Part shown: positions 45,627 through 55,274 of the stretch, in pieces | Position numbering within the stretch: position 1 is the first letter of the stretch | Layout: every line of letters starts with the position of its first letter | Origin: Distichodus sexfasciatus | Lineage: Eukaryota; Chordata; Actinopteri; Characiformes; Distichodontidae | NCBI GenBank assembly: GCA_032718565.1 | Contig: JAVGVS010000010.1 | Location: 3,476,318-3,540,317 of the forward strand | Direction of reading: 5' to 3' | DNA: 64,000 nucleotides | Notes under the pieces: model-generated | Database searches by the model: none | What the model was told of the DNA's origin: nothing | The model's input: only the letters and a program-made list of their open reading frames with translations | Position numbers and translations under genes: made by a program

Positions 45627-46097
45627 CAGTCCCTCCAGGGTTTCACAGGGCTTTTTTAAGATTATTGTGGCCTTAAATGGCAGATTTTGCTACAACTTTT
45701 CAAAACATTTTTCTGATGAAAGTTGCAGTGTTATGTGTTTTGTTGCAATAATGTTGCGAGAGCAAGCCAAAGTAGCAGAAAAATTTGTGATTTTGTCTCC
45801 CTTACTAATGATTCTTTAACAATTAAATAAAATGAAGGGAACAAAACCACTATTATTTTTATCACCATTAATCATTTAGTAATTTTTGAAGATAAATCTG
45901 AGGCATTTTTATCACATACGTTTCCTGTGTCTTCTTAACGTAACAAAGAAGTGAGTTCGCTGATGTCAACATTTAGCGGGAAATTACAATGATTGGTTGA
46001 ACATTTCAGAAAAGTTGCACGGTAGTAATGAATTCACGGGGATTGGCTGAATTTGCATTACTAGTTGTGTGAACATCGTGAAATCCTGGAGGGTCTG
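45627..46097 (+). mobile_element. CAGTCCCTCC-type non-autonomous DNA transposon, both ends present
   Basis: The left terminus CAGTCCCTCCAGGGTTTCAC and the right terminus GTGAAATCCTGGAGGGTCTG form imperfect inverted repeats of about 20 bp. CAG...CTG ends are typical of hAT-like elements. An approximate 8-bp duplication (TTGTTTAT left, TTGTTAAT right, two bases beyond the end) may be the target site. There is no ORF in the 471 bp. Other copies lie at 30357-30755 and 6640-6781. I recognise the terminus from other fish genomes. Confidence 0.82.
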
Positions 46098-46268
46098 ACT
46101 TGTTAATGTGGTGTGAGGGACAGATGAAACCTGTGAGTTAGACAAACATGTCTCAGGTCATGCATAAGCCATGTGTCGTGTCATTCAGTGTTTTAATCTG
46201 TCCAGCTTCATGTGTCGGTTGTGATGTTCTAACTGGGTGGCCACAACTCATCAGCAGACAGGAAGTGA
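46098..46268. other. Unique spacer
   Basis: Nothing recognised. Confidence 0.35.
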
Positions 46269-46291
46269 GGGAGGGAGGGAGGAAGGGAGGG
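46269..46291 (+). other. G-quadruplex-type motif in (GGGA)n
   Basis: Five GGG runs separated by loops of 1, 1, 5 and 1 bases fit the G3N1-7 rule for an intramolecular quadruplex. It lies in a GGGA/GGAA purine run. Confidence 0.8.
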
Positions 46292-46363
46292 AGGAGGCTG
46301 TGAGACTCGCTAAATGCTGTGAATATCTCTTGATTGATGACTTTCATTTGCACTGGCTGAGAC

Positions 46364-46456
46364 ACACACACACACCACACACACTCATACACAGCTATGG
46401 AGCCTCTATCTCCACAGCCTACTGCAACAGAGTCCCTCTCTCTCTCTCGCTCACTG

Positions 46457-46502
<46 letters not shown>
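46364..46502. repeat. CA patch and compound (TC)n-(CA)n microsatellite
   Basis: A CA patch lies at about 46364-46386. (TC)n with a CGCTCACTG interruption follows at 46433-46474, then (CA)n with one CAAAC break to 46502. Confidence 0.95.
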
Positions 46503-46504
<2 letters not shown>

Positions 46505-47062
46505 TTGTCTTGATTGATGACTGGGATAACTAAAGGTATCCTGTTTCTTATTCTGCAATGATGCTGTTCTGAAAAAGTGGAAAAGGGTCCTAAAGACAAA
46601 TTAACTTTGATCTCACAGCACAGCGAGGCAGTTAGGCACCTGCATGCCATCTCACACCATCAATTAACGTGAAATATCTGGGGTAAATTGTGATTATGTT
46701 CAGTGACAAGTTTTTCAAAAACTTAAACACATTCCCAGATTTGATATACTGTCAATTAGTTAACTGCTGTGTGAACAGTAAACACTGGAGCAGCATAAAT
46801 ATGGCAATAATCCTCACATGAACTAGACTGATCTTTTTTCGAGACTAGTTTCGAGAGTGGAGGTGAGATTTCAGTTGTCCTTCCGAGTGCAGAACATGAT
46901 GCTGCAACCATCTGCTCATCAACATTTCAAATAATTTTTGTGCCAATTACAATCATAGAGAAGGAGAAACAGACATGCAGCTTTTACTTTGCTGTAGAGT
47001 CTTGGCCAAGTCTGTAGGTGACCTTCTCTTGCGAACTTCTCTTTACAAATTCTGTCTCTTAT
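46503..47062. other. Unique non-coding DNA
   Basis: Nothing recognised. Confidence 0.35.
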
Positions 47063-47178
47063 ACACACACACACACACACGTCAACTCATCTATAGCACT
47101 TTTTCATCACATATTCTGGTGGTCCTTCTATACACCATCAGATACACTCTTATTCTGTGTGTGTGTGTGTGTGTGTGG
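47063..47178. repeat. (AC)n and (TG)n microsatellites facing each other
   Basis: (AC)n at 47063-47080 and (TG)n at 47155-47178 are complementary and separated by 74 bp. Single strands could pair through them. Confidence 0.95.
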
Positions 47179-47279
47179 AGAGAAAGAGATGCTGCTGTTT
47201 AGGTCAATGGTTTGAACAGATGTAATTACGATAAGGCAGATCTCCTCACACTGTTAGGTAAACGTATTTGAGGCAATAA
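47179..47279. other. Unique spacer
   Basis: Nothing recognised. Confidence 0.35.
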
Positions 47280-47555
47280 AAAGGAGCGAGTCCCCCTTTT
47301 AAGCCACTGTTTCTCATATCAGCCAGATTTGAATTAAAATGAATCGCATTCAGCCCGTGGCTTTGCCCACCACAGCCTTTCAGAGCGGAGGGGGGGAGCT
47401 ATTGAGTGAAAATGACATCCGCAGCACGGCGCTTATCTGCATTGGGGGGAGCTGCGGCAGACGCGTGTGAGATGCTGCAACAGATTTGTGCTGCTTTGCC
47501 AGACCTGTGGGAAGCTTCCTTCTGCTCACACAAGGGCCAGCGAGTGTCAGCCGCA
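47280..47555. promoter_or_regulatory. GC-rich unique block, candidate regulatory element
   Basis: Balanced to GC-rich and repeat-free, with CpGs (CCGCAGCACGGCGCTTATC, GCGGCAGACGCGTG). It contains GATTTGAATTAAAATGAATC and a poly-G patch at 47388-47396. Three overlapping frames are open for 60-75 codons but show no domain. Regulatory role inferred. Confidence 0.28.
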
Positions 47556-47560
47556 CCCTT

Positions 47561-47584
47561 CACACACACACACACACACACACA
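47561..47584. repeat. (CA)n microsatellite
   Basis: CA dinucleotides, 12 units. Confidence 0.97.
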
Positions 47585-47659
47585 TACACTTCTCCTCCCT
47601 TCTCTCGCATGGTTCTCATCATATCACCCATGATGGGATGTGGCAGAAAGATGCTTGCT

Positions 47660-47784
47660 TGCATGTGTGTGTTCATGTGTGTATATATGTGTATCTGTGT
47701 GTGTATGTGAGTGGGGGAGTGCTATATAAGGATTTGTGTGTGTGTGCGTGTGTGCGTGCGTGTGTGTGTGTGTGTGTGTGTGTG
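47660..47784. repeat. TG-rich tract with (TG)n array
   Basis: Cryptic TG/TATG repeats at 47660-47712, then a nearly pure (TG)n with TGCG breaks at 47735-47784. Confidence 0.95.
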
Positions 47785-48613
47785 GTCAGCTGTATACCAG
47801 ACCCAAAACCATTGGCACAGAACTGATGTGGGTCTAATGCACATTTATCACACACATGCACAGACTGTAGTTGTTTTATTTAAAACTGCAATGAGATTTC
47901 ATTTATTTTCTATATTTGATGCTCTCTAATAAACATAAAATTGCAGTTGGAGCTGTTATCATGTGATAAATGCATTTTAACTTGTTCCATTTTTATCTGG
48001 CACTTTAATGGGCCACTTTTATGTTCAAGTGAGTCAGTCAAGCAAAGTAAAGATTCAAATTATTACTGCAGTTTCCTTTTAACATCTATGTTATACAACA
48101 GAACAAATCATAGTAAAACCAGTTTGGTTATAAATTCTGAAGTGCAAGTTTAATGTAGACACTAGTAATGATATACTTAATAGTAAAGAAACATAAAAAT
48201 TGGAAATTAAAGTGAATACATAAGTTCAAACAAGGAGACCTGAGTATCAGTGCATCCAATTTTATATATAAAGAATAAATCTATCTCGCTTCTGTGCCGT
48301 TTCAGCTATTTGGCTTCCCCCAACCTTCCTCCACCACATTTGGCTCCCTTTCCTAGTAACAGGGGAATACTCCTTCGCCTCCTGCCTGGTATCGAATCAG
48401 ATCTGTCAGCTTCCAAGAGGATAGAGCTTAGGACTATGCATTGGGCCTCCACTAATGATTTTCACATACAAATTGAAATTGTTCAAACAAACAAATGATT
48501 TCAAACTAACTGTTGGTCTCCTTGGTTGAATTGCTTTTATAAAAATAATAGCACATTTATTTTAAAGAACCAGTAAAAACTGATTCACCACTAAAGAGTG
48601 AGTGCACATTTAC
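47785..48613. other. Unique non-coding DNA
   Basis: Nothing recognised. Confidence 0.35.
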
Positions 48614-49147
48614 TAGGGGTGTAACGATACATAGATCTATATTACTACATTGATTCAGTAATCAACAAGCCCATAGTGTTGATCCAAAATGAAAACGTCA
48701 GTCAGATATCACACATAATGTCATCACTTTATATTGAACAGATCTATTTTTATTAAAAGAGAAATTGTTTTCCACTTAAATTTCTCTGGTTCATCTCAGG
48801 AATAAAAATGTCATGTATTAGCTGTTTATCTGTGATTTGATAAGAATGGAAGTGTGTTAAATCAGCATATGACATTTTCTAATATTAAAGGTCCTGTATT
48901 ATGAAAGAATTCACTTTCTCTCTTCTTTGGACATCCATTTGAGTCTTTAGTGCAGCTCATAGACCTAGTTCGACTTGAAAATATTTATAATATGGGACCG
49001 TTAATCACTGGTTCCTGAAATGAATCGAACTGAAATTTGATCATAGCAGACGTTGTGTTAGCAGCAGACAATGAACTATCATCCATTGAATTAATAATAT
49101 TATATCATAATAAAACGTATGAATTTATGATGTCATTTACACCCCTA
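48614..49147. mobile_element. hAT-like DNA transposon remnant with TAGGGGTGTAA ends
   Basis: The left end is TAGGGGTGTAACGATACATAG. The right end TTTACACCCCTA is its inverted counterpart over 11 bp. I recognise this terminus from fish hAT-like elements, whose interiors carry CGATAC words. A TTAA-flanked MITE is nested at 48885-49004. No transposase frame remains. A clear 8-bp target duplication is not visible. Confidence 0.7.
48885..49004. mobile_element. TTAA-flanked MITE nested in the hAT-like element
   Basis: TTAAAGGTCCTGTATTATGA at the left and TATAATATGGGACCGTTAA at the right are imperfect inverted repeats with TTAA at both outer edges. A longer one-ended relative begins at 57800. TTAA edges suggest piggyBac-type mobilisation. 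Because it interrupts the element at 48614-49147, it inserted later. Confidence 0.75.
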
Positions 49148-49917
49148 ATACTTACCAGAAACAACCCAGCAAAGATGGATTCAATAGCAAAAACACAGTA
49201 CCAGTACATTACCGTACCTGTAAAGAACCAGTAAGAATTTTTAAAATGGATTTACAGGTAAGCAACCAGCAGTGGCAGATTTCTTAGTAAAGAAACTGTG
49301 ATGACAGATTTAGCCATACAGAAACAGTATCAATAATAACAATAATAGCTATTACTGGGATGTTTTAATAAAAGTTTAATCATTTATTAGCATTAATTAG
49401 CACTACATACATGACTTTGATAATGTAATTCAAGTTAGACAGGGGTTTTACAGATCACTGTAATGTTGACTGTTGACCATGACTGACTCAAAGGCCACTG
49501 ATACAAAAGCCACATTAATCTTACATAAAATCTTACACAGAAGTCAGAGGCACATGCAAAGACATTTTTCTTATCAGGCTACATTTTAGGACTAAATTTA
49601 GATTTTTCGGATACATTTTAAAATACTATGAATATCTGTTACAACACATCTGAACCAGATTTCTATCCTGACGAAAGTTAAGATGGCTGATTAGCCTGTG
49701 AGCTGAGGATGTGATTGGTGATGAAATAGCATGCAAGTACGTGTTCCATTTTTACTATGCACTAAGTATTTTATGACATATTGCCAATGGGCTTTTACCT
49801 TTACAGCCCTGAATGATGGCAGACCATTGCAGACCTTAAATGTCTTCTAGACCTAATCAAGGCTCAAAATTATAGGGCAGAGACTGAATGACAGGATACA
49901 TTGCATTAAGGGTGTGA
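49148..49917. other. Unique AT-rich non-coding DNA
   Basis: Nothing recognised. Confidence 0.35.
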
Positions 49918-49982
49918 ATATGTGTGTGTGGTTTTTAGATGGTTGTGAGGGCCTAATTGTCCCCTAAAATACAGGAAAAGCT
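49918..49982 (-). repeat. Fragment of the (CA)n-associated repeat
   Basis: On the minus strand it reads TTTTAGGGGACAATTAGGCCC, then ACCATCTAAAAACCACACACACA. This corresponds to the right end of the copy at 10911-11262 (TTTTAGGGGACAAAAAGGTCC through the CA array). Only this end is kept, still attached to its CA run. Confidence 0.6.
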
Positions 49983-50700
49983 AAAGTTTTTGAAGGTCTC
50001 TGTCTTGTCTCGGACTGTGACATAGAGGACTCAGGATTTACTTTTAAGAACATCCAAGACTACGACTCTGAGAGTATTACTATCAACTCTTTGAGGCCAA
50101 CACAGGCATTTTGCTTTGTTTATTATTTAGTGTTTTAATAACTCAGAATCCCTTTAACTTACAGAAACCACACACAAACTGTCAGAATCACAAGACTTTG
50201 AACTTACCAGACATTATATTCATTCTTCTATATGTGAATTTATTTCTGCATAATTCCATGCACAAAAACTGAAGTAATTGCATAAAAACGCATTAATCAT
50301 ATTATTTCCGATGTAAACACACACATTAGCGTCAGTTTTTCCGCATGGGATTAACTTTATTTTTCTTCACAGTACTAAGTCATAGAATGTCTCTGCATAA
50401 TAAAAACTCTGCAAGCCAATAAAACAGTGAGTTTGGTCTTGAGAAGTGTTCTGCCACTTGTTAAGTTTAGAATTCATCAGTTTGGATAACTGCTTTCAGT
50501 GAAGCTATTTCCTCATTATAGATATGTAAGAGAGAAATACTGAAATACTCTGTCTCGCCCTGACCTGGTCTCGGCCTCGTCTTGGTCTCAGCCTCTTCTT
50601 GGTCTCGGCCCTTCAGAGTATTGGTCTTGTCTTCATCTTGACACACTCTGGTCTTGGTCTTGTCTCCATCTTGATGTAGGTGTTCTTGACCCCAACTCTA
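49983..50700. repeat. Decayed repeat block with GGTCTCGG-type imperfect tandem repeats
   Basis: The left edge has GTCTCTGTCTTGTCTCGGAC. The centre (50210-50430) is homologous to 41510-41725. The right part (50551-50690) is an imperfect tandem array of GGTCT(C/T)GGCCTCGTCTT / GGTCTTGTCTCCATCTTG words. Similar GTCTCGG sequence at both edges suggests one element enclosing the centre, but its class and exact ends are unknown. Confidence 0.55.
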
Positions 50701-50916
50701 CTTAAATGATAGCTTTTTAAGATTTAATTTGAATTATCTTGTCTTTTACCCTATTTATAGCACACCTCATCATTTAGGTAGGCATTTTTTTTGTCACCTT
50801 TTAGTCGTTTTATCTTTTATTCAAAGATGTTCAGTAGATTCAGCAATATTTACATGAACTAAAGGCACCAATGGAAGTACCTCACAAAGACAGCCAGACA
50901 TAATTGTGTGTGTATG
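50701..50916. other. Unique spacer
   Basis: Nothing recognised. Confidence 0.35.
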
Positions 50917-51472
50917 TACAGTACTGTGCAAAAGTTTTAGGCAGGTGTGAAAAAATGCTGTAAACAAAGAATGCTTTCAGAAATATGAATAATGATTGTT
51001 TATTTTTATCAATTTACAAAATGCAAAGTGAGCGAAAAAAAGAAAATTCTAAATCAAATTAATATTTGGTGTTACCACCTTTTGCATTCAAACCAGCATC
51101 AAGTCTTATAGGTACACTTGCACAAAGTCAGGGATTTTGTAGGATTATTATCATTATATTATTCTGTAGTCATTATATTATTTTGTAGGATTATAGGATT
51201 ATAGATCTGTGGTTAGTTCTCCAAGATGTTTGGAACAAACTACCAGCCGAGTTCCTTCAAAAACTGTGTGCAAGTGTACCTAGAAGAATTGATGCTGTTT
51301 TGAAGGCAAAGGGTGGTCACACCAAATATTGATTTGATTTAGATTTCTCTTTTGTTGATTCACTGCATTTTGTTGATTGATGAAAATAAATGATTAATAC
51401 TTCCATTTTTGAAAGCATTCTTTGTTGACAGCATTTTTTCACACCTGCCTAAAACTTTTGCACAGTACTGTA
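50917..51472 (+). mobile_element. Internally deleted Tc1/mariner element with long inverted repeats
   Basis: TA target-site duplications (50917-50918, 51471-51472) flank inverted repeats of about 170 bp. Both ends read CAGTACTGTGCAAAAGTTTT, AGGCAGGTGTGAAAAAATGC, AACAAAGAATGCTTTC, and continue through AAATCTAAATC and ATATTTGGTGT-ACCACC. Between them lies a short transposase remnant (51204-51332). Most of the usual roughly 340-residue transposase, including the catalytic DDE part, is deleted, so the copy cannot move on its own. Confidence 0.92.
51204..51332 (+). pseudogene. C-terminal remnant of a Tc1-like transposase
   Basis: This frame encodes about 42 residues ending at the natural TGA (51330-51332). 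It includes DVWNKLPAEF, a PRRIDAVLKAKGG stretch and the terminal HTKY. That is the conserved end of Tc1-family transposases (N-W-LP...MPRR...AVIKAKGG-TKY pattern). The DNA-binding N-terminus and the DDE catalytic residues are absent. The frame has no stop inside the remnant. It is a relic of a cut-and-paste transposase, not a functional gene. Confidence 0.85.
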
Positions 51473-52332
51473 CATGTGTGTGTGTGAGAGAGAGAGACAG
51501 GCAGACCTTGCCACAAAGGTTTGCCCAAACTTGCACATACACATGCTTGCCATCGCCAGACTGAACACATCATCATCACTGATGAGATCACTGGCAGCTC
51601 ATTATCTTTCTAAATGATGCTCCACATCCTGACAATGCCCTCACTCAGGTCTAAATCCGGTCAAGCAAATGCATTCACACTGGCTGAGAAATGCACCATT
51701 TTTAGGAGGAAGTGAACGGCTACAGTGTGCATGTCCTGTTTTGGCTTGATGTAGCACTTGGCCACATTGCCCGTATGTGCCAAGTAGAGTTCTAAACTCT
51801 GACCAGAATAGAAAGGGAACATATAAGAGAAGCATTCTGTTTTGTCATAGCTGAAAAAGAATACAAAAAGAAAAAGAAAAACCGTGTTTATGACAAATAA
51901 AACTGAACTTGTTGAACATCACTGGGAATGTTGCGTTCAGTTCTGTAAATAGACTTCTAAAGGCCACCGACAGTGTTCCGGCACCTCGGCAGGTTGGGAG
52001 GTGACGAATTTACAAGCATTACACTTTAACACTCTTTGCTGCTAATTTCCACAGAAAACCTCCTGGGCAGACTTGCTGCTGTGAACGTTACGATACAAAG
52101 CCTTAGTCACTGAACCAAATGTGTGGGCTGATTGACCGAGGCTTCAAAACACTCAACAATTCTTTAATGTGCCACACTTACATTCACACTCATCTTTTTG
52201 TACCGGGCCTTCAGATAAGACCAAAACCATTACAGTTTGGGTTTCCCTTATTTTCTCTGTTTGGTCAATCATTCATGCAGTGACAGAAAATAAACAGGAA
52301 TAAATAACGGGAACAACAAAAAGGGACAGATC
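51473..52332. other. Unique non-coding DNA, partly enhancer-like
   Basis: A short (TG)/(GA) patch lies at 51474-51497. Blocks at about 51560-51790 and 51950-52180 are repeat-free with balanced composition and could be conserved elements. No gene recognised. Confidence 0.4.
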
Positions 52333-52618
52333 TGTGTGTGTGTGTGTGTGCGCGTCCATATATTCATCGCATTGTGGGGACCTTTTTGTCCTCTAAAATC
52401 ATTTTTGTCTGTTTTTTTGGGTTTTGTGGGGACATTTGAGAGGTCCCCACGAGGAAAAATAACTTTATAGAAAATGTGCTTGTTTTATTTGAGAAACTAA
52501 AAGAGGTAAAAGATGTGCACTTGATTACTGAGGTTAAGGTTAGGGTTAGGTGTAAAATTTTATACATCTAGTCATTATGGGAGCCCACCTCCCAAAGATA
52601 GTAATACAGAGACTGTGC

Positions 52619-52668
<50 letters not shown>
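52333..52668 (-). mobile_element. (CA)n-bracketed dispersed repeat, inverted near-complete copy
   Basis: (TG)n at 52333-52350, then the full complement of the 10911-11262 body: ATTGTGGGGACCTTTTTGTC, TTTGTGGGGACATTTGAGAG-GTCCCCAC, AAAATGTGCTTGTTTTATTT, GAGGTTAAGGTTAGGGTTAGG, CATTATGGGAGCCC, AAAGATAGTAATACA. It finishes in a second array, (GT)n passing into (GA)n, to 52668. Body and bracketing match the first copy closely. Confidence 0.85.
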
Positions 52669-52669
<1 letters not shown>

Positions 52670-52940
52670 TGAGTCAGAGAGAAAGATTTCAAGAGTATCA
52701 CAGTGTTATTGTGAATGCTCCTCCTGCTCCCATACTCACTCACTCATCATCAAAATGACAAATTGCTCTCATGTGTGTTCATGAGCATGTGCATGTATGA
52801 GTGCATTTTTTTTTCACACATGAGAAACACTGAAAACAGAGGGAGAGTGAGTAACTCTCTAAATGCTTCATTGCACATCATTTTTCATACTTGTCAAAAC
52901 TCTCCATTCACAGTGTCTCATCACACATACAAACACATTT
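52669..52940. other. Unique spacer
   Basis: Nothing recognised. Confidence 0.35.
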
Positions 52941-53145
52941 TTGAGTAATTATTTCTCATTGTGAACAAAGCACAGCACAGCAAAGCACTGCACCACAATG
53001 AAATGTGTAAATCTTGGTTATTAAAGGTATCACAGAGGTACTCATCAGCAAGAAAAGAGTCCCCAAGGACGGGTCAAATGTAGGTGACAGATGGGTCAAA
53101 TGCAGAGGGCATTTGACCCATCCGTCACCGACGTTTGACCCATGC
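52941..53145. repeat. Rearranged SINE-B composite with a hairpin palindrome
   Basis: 52941-53007 is the antisense tail (ATTGTGAACAAAGCACAGC, GCACTGCACCACAATGAAATG). 53015-53103 is sense body (TAAAGGTATCACAGAGGTAC, GTCCCCAAGGACGGGTCAAA). 53109-53145 inverts again (GCATTTGACCCATCCGTCACC). Arms 53068-53103 and 53109-53145 are complementary with few mismatches around a 5-base loop. No head is present. Confidence 0.85.
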
Positions 53146-53649
53146 TTGGTTTAGCAAGTCTAACTGCCAACAACAGCAGGGGGCACTAATATGATAATTT
53201 GTCAAGTGTAAAATCCATATGGAGGCCTAAAAGTCCAGTTGGTGGGCTATTTGGGATATTTTAGGTAATAAGGTAGGAAAGAAAGTAATGAAAAACACCT
53301 AAAAATCAACCCACACACCCATACATGCACAAATTACCTTGAAAAGTACCTTTTCCTTATAACCATTATAAATAGACTGCAACAAAATCATAAAATATGC
53401 AGATTGATGTGACTGCTGCTCAAGCAGCTTGTTCTGAACATCACTAGGCTTTGTGTATAATTGGGTTGTAATTGCTCACTCTGTGCTACTGTATTCTCTG
53501 ACTGCACTCAGTGTGAACAGTGCACTCAGGTGCTGCATAAGTGGGTGTGTGTCTCCAAACTGTCTGGCCCAATTAGATCCTGAATGCTCTCTGAGTCCAG
53601 CTTGTTTATTTCTGATTTGCACCTCTAGTTCTACTTGATTGATTCCAAG
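53146..53649. other. Unique non-coding DNA
   Basis: Nothing recognised. Confidence 0.35.
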
Positions 53650-54230
53650 GTCAGACGCCTGCCAGCAGCACTCGAATCCTTTCTGTAAAAAGCTCTCATT
53701 GCCAGATTTTCATTCTCTCAGCTCACCCAGCACCGTTGAAATGCATAGAGGCGAGCCGCAATCTGGGCGGGGAAGTAAATGTGTAAATTGCTAATCAGAG
53801 AAAGGCAGGAGAGTCGCGACTCGGGAGTGAAATTCCACAGCTCTCATTACGGCTTAAAGCATTCTTTCAGATACGGACCTGTCCTGGTCATTGTTGCTTT
53901 GTTAGCAGTCAATTTAAAAAAAAAAGAAGATGTAATTTGCACCTATTTACTGTGCTGATTTAACTGCGGAGTTTGAACTTCTCACGCTTTATATATCCCG
54001 GCTTGCTAATTCGAACCCGTCGCCCAGACGAAAGCTGTATGTTGTCGCTATTTGGCTGAAATTGCCAGCATCCTGTCACACTCGTTCTCGCAGCAAGCTG
54101 AGATGAGCTATTGTAATCGCATTTGTCGTCCAATGAGAAATGGACCTTGACGCTTACTGTACCCTGGAGCATATGGAAGCTGAACCTGGGTGACTTAGAC
54201 ATTCTATGCAAGGGTCTCCTGATGATGTAC
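53650..54230. promoter_or_regulatory. Candidate conserved non-coding region (about 580 bp)
   Basis: The longest repeat-free block with many retained CpGs here: AGAGGCGAGCCGCAATCTGG, GAGAGTCGCGACTCGGG, TTCGAACCCGTCGCCCAGACG. Between them lie GTAAATTGCTAATC, TCCAATGAGAAATGG (CCAAT-type) and a TATATAT word at about 53992. TTCGAACCCGTCGCC at about 54013 looks B-box-like, but no tRNA fold surrounds it. The minus-strand 83-codon frame has no domain. Enhancer or distal promoter is inferred. Confidence 0.3.
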
Positions 54231-54410
54231 AGACATATTATTCCAGATGTCTAATCTGCGATTACAATGCTAAGCGGTAATGAGAATAAAAAATTTGCAT
54301 ATACAATTAGACAGAGGTAAAACATTCAAGTTCAGAAAGCAGATATGGACAGAGAATCAGGCTCACCTGGTTAAAAGGCCTCTTATCCAAAAGTTTTAAT
54401 GACCACTTTA
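54231..54410. other. Unique spacer
   Basis: Nothing recognised. Confidence 0.35.
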
Positions 54411-54625
54411 GTGAGTGAGTGATTATTTGTCATTGTGAACACACCACATCACAGCACACAATGCACTACAACGAAATGTGACCTCCATCCATGGAGGAGC
54501 AGTGGGCAGCTAACATGGGCAGCGCCCAGAGAGCAGTGCTTGGGGATGGTACCTTGCTTATGAGTATGTCACTAGTAACTTTACTGATCCGGGATTCGAA
54601 CCTTACCATTATGCTATCAACTGCA
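54411..54625 (-). mobile_element. SINE-B, antisense (left arm of second inverted pair)
   Basis: GTGATTATTTGTCATTGTGAA, ACAACGAAATGTGACCTCC, GGAGCAGTGGGCAGCTAAC, CAGCGCCCAGAGAGCAGTGC, GATGGTACCTTGCTTATGAG, GATCCGGGATTCGAACC (B-box complement) and the head complement TACCATTATGCTATCAACTGC. A sense copy starts about 20 bp to the right. Confidence 0.9.
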
Positions 54626-54646
54626 TATTTGGGGAATTTGATAAAA

Positions 54647-55274
54647 TAACAGTTAGGGAGTGGGCTCTGTGATTTATTGGCAACTGGTTCAAGTCGTGGA
54701 CCAGTAAAAGGTACCACTGAGGAACTCATGAGCAAGGTACTGTGTCCACACTGCAAAAAATAAAAATCTGTACAAGTGTAATTGAATGAATTCAGCATTT
54801 TAATCTTGTTACACCATTTTTTGGATTTATTTTCTTGGTAAGACTGAATATTGTTTAGATTATTTGACTTGTTTCAAGAAATTTATCTTGAGTTATCCTA
54901 CCTAGGTAATACAACTAATTTTGAGCAGTTTTTTCTTAAAACAACCTACATTGGTAAAGGAGTTGTGTTAACAGGTAGACTGTAAGTATATTTTTACTTG
55001 TTTCAAGAGAATTGGAGAAAAAAACTAGTATATTCTGCTTAATTTAGGTTGTGTTTGCTTAGTCTTTGAGTATTTTTTTCTTGTTTTAAGAAATCTTAGC
55101 AAGTGCAATTTTCTTGCTGCACTGGCAGATAATTTTGCTTGAAATAAGTATTTTTTTCCCAAAAATAGTAAATTTTTTCTTATTTTTAAAAAGGCATTTT
55201 TTGCAGTGCAAGCACTGCTCCCCAAACAGCGCTGTATTGCTTCCCACTGCTTCTTCATGAATGGGTCAAATGCA
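54647..55274 (+). mobile_element. SINE-B, sense, split by a MITE
   Basis: The first part (54647-54748) has AGTTAGGGAGTGGGCTCTG, GGCAACTGGTTCAAGTCG (B-box) and GTACCACTGAGGAACTCATG. The second part resumes at 55209 with CAAGCACTGCTCCCC and GAATGGGTCAAATGCA, stopping at 55274 where a second MITE of the same type begins. Removing 54749-55208 restores the order seen in intact copies. Confidence 0.88.
54749..55208. mobile_element. MITE with CACTGCAAAAAAT ends, inside SINE-B
   Basis: The left end CACTGCAAAAAATAAAAATC and right end GGCATTTTTTGCAGTG are inverted repeats of about 13 bp. The interior is rich in CTTGTTTCAAG / AAACAAG-type words (TGACTTGTTTCAAGAAATTT, ACTTGTTTCAAGAGAATTGG). I recognise this as a widespread fish MITE, usually placed with hAT. 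A clear 8-bp duplication is not visible. Confidence 0.85.

Noticed and set aside
46153..46650. 165-codon minus-strand frame
   Set aside because: Largely translated (TC)n/(CA)n microsatellite, giving VCVCV and RERERE runs.
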